From Marinomonas aquimarina (GTDB lineage Bacteria; Pseudomonadota; Gammaproteobacteria; Pseudomonadales; Marinomonadaceae): DNA of 64,000 nucleotides. The notes under the pieces were generated by a model, which had not been told where the DNA came from, did no database searches, and saw only the letters and a list, made by a program, of their open reading frames with translations. Both the position numbers and the translations under genes were made by a program. Positions 59,063 through 64,000 of the stretch are shown piece after piece (the first letter of the stretch is position 1; each line of letters starts with the position of its first letter). The stretch lies in contig NZ_FLOC01000001.1 in assembly GCF_900089755.1 (NCBI RefSeq), positions 186,001 through 250,000 of the forward strand. The letters are read 5' to 3'.

Positions 59063-60048
59063 TAGTTGACCCCATCGACAAAATAGTTCTTCTTGTTCTT
59101 GTACTCATCACGATTCTGTTGGAACCATTCCCAAGTTTCCTGCAGGCCTTCTTTAAGGGTTGTAGTGTGTTCATAGCCGACCAACTCTTTCGCCAACGAC
59201 ACATCCATTACACGTTTTGGAAAACCACTTGGTTTAGAGGTATCAAACTGGTAATTGAAGTCAATAAAGGAGGCCAGCGTTTCCACCAACTCTTTAATGG
59301 TGTAACCAATACCGCTGCCTAAGTTAATAAACGGGTGCTCTCCCGTGCCTTTCAGAGCCGTTTGCAAAATGCCAACCGCCACATCACGGCTGTAAGCAAA
59401 ATCTCGCACAGCCGAGCCGTCGCCCCACACTACGACAGGGTCTTCGCCATTGGCAATACGATGCATCAACGTAGGGATCACCATGGCATTTTCAGGGTCA
59501 AAGTTATCCCCAGGACCATACACATTACATGGACGTACCACTGAGTAATTCATTAGGCCATATTGTTCTTTGTAGGCTTGAATTTGCAACTCGGCCATAC
59601 GCTTAGCGTGACCTGGGTACATGTCCATTGGCTCACCCTGATTACCTTCTGACTCTTTGAAGACTTCAGCACTGGAGTAAGCCCCAATAGAGCTGGTGTA
59701 AACAAGATTTTGAACCCCGTTACGGCGGGATGCTTCAAGCACATTGGTATTGAACATCAAAAACGGCACCAAGAAGTTAGAAGGGTACTTCTTAGTCACG
59801 TCGATGGAGCCTTTGATACCGGCTAAGTGCAGGACGTAATCACGCTCTTGTGTTTGCTGCAGACACTGCTGGAAATCAGTCAAATCACAGTAAACATGTT
59901 CCGCGCGCTCATCGACAATTACCCGATCAAGAGAAGCGATGGTGACCTTAGCACCAGCATCGCACAACAAGCTCACGACTTGGCGTCCGATCAAACCGGT
60001 GCCACCAGTGACTAGGACATTTTTTTGATTAAATTCAGAGAAGAGCAT
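59062..60048 (-). CDS. NAD-dependent epimerase/dehydratase family SDR (second)
   Basis: A 328-residue extended SDR. NVLVTGGTGLIGRQVV, HLAGIKGSIDV, YTSSIGAYSSAEVF and RPCNVYGPGDNFDPENAMVIP, then DGSAVRDFAYSRDVA. The active-site stretch is MYPGHAKRMAEL, with Tyr five rather than four residues before Lys. ATG 60048 lies 4 bp from the upstream stop. Paralogous in layout to the SDR at 57.6 kb. Confidence 0.82.
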   Translation of the reverse strand: MLFSEFNQKNVLVTGGTGLIGRQVVSLLCDAGAKVTIASLDRVIVDERAEHVYCDLTDFQQCLQQTQERDYVLHLAGIKGSIDVTKKYPSNFLVPFLMFNTNVLEASRRNGVQNLVYTSSIGAYSSAEVFKESEGNQGEPMDMYPGHAKRMAELQIQAYKEQYGLMNYSVVRPCNVYGPGDNFDPENAMVIPTLMHRIANGEDPVVVWGDGSAVRDFAYSRDVAVGILQTALKGTGEHPFINLGSGIGYTIKELVETLASFIDFNYQFDTSKPSGFPKRVMDVSLAKELVGYEHTTTLKEGLQETWEWFQQNRDEYKNKKNYFVDGVN

Positions 60049-60051
60049 CAA

Positions 60052-60810
60052 TTATTCCACCACAAAGTAAGACACACGAGACGCATAGCGGTATCGCTTC
60101 AAAGAGATATTGTTCAAGCCAAATGTTTCTAGTAGGGCAATCGTCTCCCCAGGTGAGTCGGGGTCATTCAACTCATCAAACCCTAACACACTGCCTTTCA
60201 CTAAACGTGGCTTAATCAACTCTAAACATGCTTTGGTCGGTTCATATAAATCAAGATCAAAGTACGCAAGGCCGACAATCGTTTCAGGGTTACGCTCTAG
60301 ATAAGCGGGTAGCGTTTGTACGGCATCGCCTTTACAAAGTTCATATTTTTTAATGTGAGCCAGTGGATTATCTTGCTCTTGAATATCCAGTAACACAGAT
60401 AGGTAATCTTCATAGTTCTCACCCACAGCAAGATTACCCGTAAAAATCATTTCAGAGTTGCCATCTTTTTCAGAAACAGATGGAAAGCCCTCAAATGTAT
60501 CAAAACCAATGATTTTTTTATGTCGATTGAACGGCTCATAAATGCCACGTAGCGCAGAAAAAATCGATAAATTCTGTCCCCAGCGTGTACCAAACTCCAT
60601 CACCACGCCCGGTACATCAATCGACTGCTTATATAAATGGTCGAGAAATAGCAGTCGTGAAAGGTTTTTTGAATTGAGAAATAGACCTAGATTGGACAAC
60701 AGTTGTTCATCAGGAATCGGAGCACCTTTTAGCAGTTCTACATGCTTAGAGCGCGCCTCTTTTTCTTCATTGTTTTCATACGTTTTTATAGCGGTTTGAT
60801 CTAATGACAT
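60052..60810 (-). CDS. TylF/MycF-type O-methyltransferase
   Basis: A 252-residue SAM-dependent methyltransferase. GVVMEFGTRWGQNLSIFSAL is the SAM motif, KIIGFDTFEGFPSVSEKDG and AYFDLDLYEPTKACLELIKPRL follow, the latter holding metal-binding Asp as in TylF macrocin O-methyltransferase. Likely methylates a sugar hydroxyl. ATG 60810 has GAGGA upstream; an earlier TTG is less likely. Confidence 0.85.
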   Translation of the reverse strand: MSLDQTAIKTYENNEEKEARSKHVELLKGAPIPDEQLLSNLGLFLNSKNLSRLLFLDHLYKQSIDVPGVVMEFGTRWGQNLSIFSALRGIYEPFNRHKKIIGFDTFEGFPSVSEKDGNSEMIFTGNLAVGENYEDYLSVLLDIQEQDNPLAHIKKYELCKGDAVQTLPAYLERNPETIVGLAYFDLDLYEPTKACLELIKPRLVKGSVLGFDELNDPDSPGETIALLETFGLNNISLKRYRYASRVSYFVVE

Positions 60811-60823
60811 TTTCAATCCTCAA

Positions 60824-61936
60824 TTAAGATCTGATCAAGACGGGGACGATACCGCTTTCTTTATTGGCAATGACTGTCGCCCAAAATCGCAGTTTACCCT
60901 CTTCCAAAAGGTACTGATAATCACCACTTTCATGCTTGGATACACGAATCGCTTTAAACTTACCTTTTGTCTTAAGCTCTTCAGCTAGCTGAATTGGAGA
61001 TGGGGAATGATGCAGAAGGTTCTGTTCTGCATCTTCGATAGTTTTAATAGCAAGATCGTTCACCATATCTTTGGTTGGCTTCACCTTACCATAATCTATA
61101 TAGACAACTGGATTAACCAGCGTGCTTTCAAGGCGCTGTACATCCTCTGGGGACAGCTCAAAATTCAAGGCGCTGCAGTTAGTATGGATATTCTGATCAG
61201 ATAACGCTTTGGGAATAACGATAACATGGCCTGATCGTACTAAAAAGTTAAGGGCTATTTGGGCATCAGTTTGGCCATATCTGTCACTATAATTTCGTAA
61301 CTCTGATCTTAGTTCAGCAGACTTCACCACACTGCCTTGATCCAGCGGGCTGTATGCAATGAAGATGCATCCATTCTCGACACAATAGGGAATTAAATCC
61401 TCTTCTGCACTACGGTCAAAAAGATTGTATTCCGCCTGAATAAATGCCACTTTTTCGTCACCCAAGAGTGCTTGGCACTGATGCACACCCTCAAGATCAA
61501 AATTGCTCAATCCAATATGGCGAATAAGCCCCTGAGCTTTGAGCTCCTTCATGGCACGCATGGTTTCCGCCAGAGGAATATCAGGGTTAGGCCAATGCAC
61601 CTGATAAAGATCGATATAATCCGTTTTTAAACGCGCTAGTGACGCTTTACAAGACGCTATGACATCCTCATAAGCCAAATGCTCAGGGGATACTTTGGTA
61701 GCAATAAAGTATTCACTGCGTGCACCAGAGATAGCTTGCCCGACCAGCTCTTCCGAACCGCCATTGGCATACACTTCCGCAGTATCGATAAAATTCACAC
61801 CTAGTTGTAAGTGCTTTTCAATCGCTGACAAATGCTGTTTATCATTACTCACATCTCGCTCAAAGCGTCCCCCCATTCCCATGGTTCCTAAACCAATTTT
61901 GGAAAGTTTAACGCCTTTGAAATCGATATAATCCAT
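60824..61936 (-). CDS. Aldo/keto reductase fused to a C-terminal ParB-like domain
   Basis: A 370-residue protein. The (beta/alpha)8 reductase spans about residues 1-285, with tetrad D51 (FIDTAEVY), Y56, K81 (IATKVSP) and H114 (QVHWPN), and IGLSNFD and NADPH-site VIPKALSD. Residues about 309-370 form a ParB/sulfiredoxin-type unit: IQLAEELKTKGKFKAIRV, then YQYLLEEGKLRFWATVIA and GIVPVLI, the ParB box I-II pattern. ParB-fold domains can bind or hydrolyse nucleotides. ATG 61936 has AGGA upstream. The fusion is unusual. Confidence 0.8.
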   Translation of the reverse strand: MDYIDFKGVKLSKIGLGTMGMGGRFERDVSNDKQHLSAIEKHLQLGVNFIDTAEVYANGGSEELVGQAISGARSEYFIATKVSPEHLAYEDVIASCKASLARLKTDYIDLYQVHWPNPDIPLAETMRAMKELKAQGLIRHIGLSNFDLEGVHQCQALLGDEKVAFIQAEYNLFDRSAEEDLIPYCVENGCIFIAYSPLDQGSVVKSAELRSELRNYSDRYGQTDAQIALNFLVRSGHVIVIPKALSDQNIHTNCSALNFELSPEDVQRLESTLVNPVVYIDYGKVKPTKDMVNDLAIKTIEDAEQNLLHHSPSPIQLAEELKTKGKFKAIRVSKHESGDYQYLLEEGKLRFWATVIANKESGIVPVLIRS

Positions 61937-61953
61937 AACCACAGTCCTAGCAA

Positions 61954-62892
61954 TTAATTTAGATGCCAAACATAGAGCGTATAACCTTCCATAAACAGCG
62001 AACCAAAATTCAATCGATGGATTTGCTCCAAAGTGATGGTGCCTTGCTCATGTAAATGCTCCAAGGTCGCTACCAACCCCTGAGAATAACCGCGCTTGCT
62101 GTGGAACTTCATCGCTAGGAAATCAAACAAGCGGTTCTCGTCGTACTTTTCGATGGTTGGTTCAACATGTAAAAAAATCTTCGCCTTGGAAGCTAAGAAA
62201 TACGCCAAAATTGGCTGAATATTACCAGCCAACTGTTCTAATGAACCAAACGTGAAAACACCAGCCCCCTCTCGAATGATGAGACTTTGATCTGGCTGAG
62301 TCATATCAAACAGATGCCCCGATACTTTGATATCGTGGTAACGATGAATTTCATCGATTAAATCCACCGATGATTGCACGAAGTCCAATCCATGTAAGGT
62401 CTTGTCTGGGAAAATTTTTGAAATCAGTTCGAGGTTCAACCCCGTACCACAGCCAAATTCATAGACTTCGCTACAGTCCTTTAAGTATTTCTCAAATAAC
62501 CAGTATTGAAACAGTCGCAGGAAGTCATATTCAAACCGGTTGTTCTCAGGAATGATGTAGTCCCCGCGAAAGCGGATCGGCTGCCCATGACGAATAAACT
62601 TCGGTGTCAGACTTTCAAAATCCCCACCGCTGGCACGAAACGCATCGAGATTTTCCTGCCAGCCGTTATGCCAGACATCTTTACGCTCTTTAGCAGCAAT
62701 CTTTTGCTTATCTGACTCAATTTTTCTAAGCACTTCGAGAATAATGCCGTCACGCTCTTCTTTGCCTGGTCTACGGTAATGCAAGTTTAATTGTTCGTAG
62801 CGCGCCATAAATGCGTCGCTCAGCTCGCTCTTATCCACTCCAAAACAATATTCGATATCTGCTAGGGTAACTTTTTCTGGAAAGTCACTCAT
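61954..62892 (-). CDS. Class I SAM methyltransferase
   Basis: A 312-residue protein with a basic helical N-terminus (about 1-125) and a SAM-binding domain (motif I EVYEFGCGTGLNLELIS near residue 145, then LHGLDFVQSSVDLI, VFTFGSLEQLAGNI). The end region MEGYTLYVWHLN is typical of small-molecule methyltransferases. Overlaps the transketolase gene by 4 nt, 17 bp before the reductase gene. Acceptor unknown; a sugar is likely from context. Confidence 0.8.
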   Translation of the reverse strand: MSDFPEKVTLADIEYCFGVDKSELSDAFMARYEQLNLHYRRPGKEERDGIILEVLRKIESDKQKIAAKERKDVWHNGWQENLDAFRASGGDFESLTPKFIRHGQPIRFRGDYIIPENNRFEYDFLRLFQYWLFEKYLKDCSEVYEFGCGTGLNLELISKIFPDKTLHGLDFVQSSVDLIDEIHRYHDIKVSGHLFDMTQPDQSLIIREGAGVFTFGSLEQLAGNIQPILAYFLASKAKIFLHVEPTIEKYDENRLFDFLAMKFHSKRGYSQGLVATLEHLHEQGTITLEQIHRLNFGSLFMEGYTLYVWHLN

Positions 62893-63821
62893 AGTGATGC
62901 CCCTTCAATAAACTGAGAAATTCGTGCCTGGATTTTGTTTTTCGAAATTGAGAAATGTTCTTTCATCCATTCTCGATCACCGTATTCATACAGCGAGCTT
63001 GTCTCATTCATAGCGATGCGCAAACACTTAATCGTTATCTGCTGATCAATTAAATACATTGGAATAATGGCACCAAGACCACTGCTTGGCAGTGATTCAT
63101 CAACGATAATAAGGTGACTTGCTGTTTCCAGATAAGGTAACAGAGAAGCAAAAGCCAGTGGTTTAACGCGTGCGACATGAATCAGTGAAAAGATGCGCTT
63201 GTCTGGGTCTAATACTGCAAGGGCCTCTTGTACATCATGAGTGATGGTGCCACTCGTCAACACTAATACTTTCCCTACGTCCTGAACTAAATTCAATCCT
63301 TGATCTGACAGCTTCCCTCCGAGTTTTGGAAAGCCCCCTTTATCCAAACGTAAGTAGACTGGCGTACCAAGTGCTAATGCAGCTCGGGTACACTGCTCAG
63401 CCTCTTCTCCCGTACAAGGGTTATAAATCGTCAGATTGGGCAAAGTATTAAGCGCAGCAATGTCATCCACTGCATGGTGTGTCGGACCATCACTGGCATA
63501 GGCAATCCCTGCGCCACCGCCAATAATAAAGATGGGCAGATTCATTAAACACACATCTAATTTAATGTGTTCAAGGCAACGCAGTGCGAGGAAAGGCGCA
63601 ATGGCGTAGATAATAACTGTCTTGCCATTTAACGCGAGGCCAGAAGCCACACCAATCATGGTCTGTTCACAAATACCAATATTAATAAATTGATCTGGCA
63701 GCTCTTCACGAAATTTATTTAGTGACCAAGCCCCCATATCAGAAGTAATAAATACCGCATCCTTATTGTGTTTACAGTACTCATGCACTGCCTCAAACGT
63801 CGCATCTCGAATATCTAACAT
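62889..63821 (-). CDS. Transketolase C-terminal subunit (split type)
   Basis: A 310-residue protein with the pyrimidine-binding and C-terminal domains of transketolase: DMGAWSLNKFREELPDQFINIGICEQTMIGVASGLAL (activator Glu in ICEQ), GPTHHAVDDIAAL and YLRLDKGG. It needs the separate N-terminal subunit just upstream to bind ThDP. Overlaps that gene by 7 nt. In polysaccharide loci such pairs make or extend unusual sugars. Confidence 0.9.
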   Translation of the reverse strand: MLDIRDATFEAVHEYCKHNKDAVFITSDMGAWSLNKFREELPDQFINIGICEQTMIGVASGLALNGKTVIIYAIAPFLALRCLEHIKLDVCLMNLPIFIIGGGAGIAYASDGPTHHAVDDIAALNTLPNLTIYNPCTGEEAEQCTRAALALGTPVYLRLDKGGFPKLGGKLSDQGLNLVQDVGKVLVLTSGTITHDVQEALAVLDPDKRIFSLIHVARVKPLAFASLLPYLETASHLIIVDESLPSSGLGAIIPMYLIDQQITIKCLRIAMNETSSLYEYGDREWMKEHFSISKNKIQARISQFIEGASL

Positions 63822-64000
63822 GATGCCGCCTCTTTCAGAGCCTTCACCTGGCTGACTAATTCTTGTTGGGCAATCTGGCGCTCATGTTCATTCGGCATGC
63901 CGTGATGCCACTTAAGCTGCCCTTCCATAAAGCTGACCCCTTTGCCTTTAATCGTTCGAGCAACAATCAATTTAGGTTTAGAGGAAACGCTTAGACCCAT
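63815..64000 (-). CDS. Transketolase N-terminal subunit (partial)
   Basis: Only the last 61 residues are in the window. VARTIKGKGVSFMEGQLKWHHGMPNEHE is the transketolase thiamine-domain end with the KGKGVSFME hallmark. The frame runs off the right edge without a start. Pairs with the C-terminal subunit that follows. Confidence 0.88.
   Translation of the reverse strand: MGLSVSSKPKLIVARTIKGKGVSFMEGQLKWHHGMPNEHERQIAQQELVSQVKALKEAASC

Overview
This window reads as chromosomal DNA of a marine-type gammaproteobacterium, most likely from the Oceanospirillales/Marinomonas side of the class (inference). The evidence is the parE-yqiA-yqiB-nudF neighbourhood, a CpxRA/CpxP stress system very close to the enterobacterial one, TrmJ, SuhB, ATP-type PEP carboxykinase, a TRAP transporter, choline uptake under BetI, and a sulfated-glycan type locus. 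I saw no rRNA or tRNA gene, insertion sequence, CRISPR array or prophage.

Layout. 1-2400: end of a membrane protein gene, then a minus-strand operon tatD / RmlD-like reductase / small membrane protein. 2400-9200: central metabolism and housekeeping (pckA, gnd, trmJ, suhB, galU). 9200-14700: an MFS permease, an orphan Bug-type receptor, and cpxP divergent from cpxRA with a perfect CpxR box between them. 14700-20030: a catabolic operon ligA-ligB-hydrolase-SnoaL-dctPQM facing a LysR regulator with two DNA-binding domains. 21390-26430: lplA, then betI-choX-choW-choV. 26700-32800: patB and assorted metabolic genes. 32760-36200: two c-di-GMP proteins. 36600-46600: tyrB, envelope lipoproteins, and the parE-yqiA-yqiB-acyltransferase-nudF-CbiM-like run. 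46600-64000: a large surface-polysaccharide locus built as two convergent operons.

The polysaccharide locus is the most distinctive part. The plus-strand operon runs tag, cysC, pseB, pseC, pseF, galE, a methyltransferase and cysQ. The minus-strand operon runs split transketolase (N part cut by the window end), methyltransferase, aldo/keto reductase fused to a ParB-like domain, TylF-type methyltransferase, SDR, RmlC-like epimerase, SDR, GHMP kinase, large glycosyltransferase and a PAPS-dependent sulfotransferase. CysC (makes PAPS), the sulfotransferase (uses PAPS) and CysQ (destroys PAP) form a complete sulfation module, so the product is probably a sulfated, methylated glycan containing an unusual sugar. 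Three catalytically unrelated proteins of this locus share one accessory Rossmann-like domain.

A second notable point is SuhB. Its inositol monophosphatase metal-binding residues are almost all replaced, yet its mRNA leader has an rRNA-type boxA with a hairpin on each side. This fits a protein kept only for its Nus-factor (rRNA antitermination) role and regulating itself.
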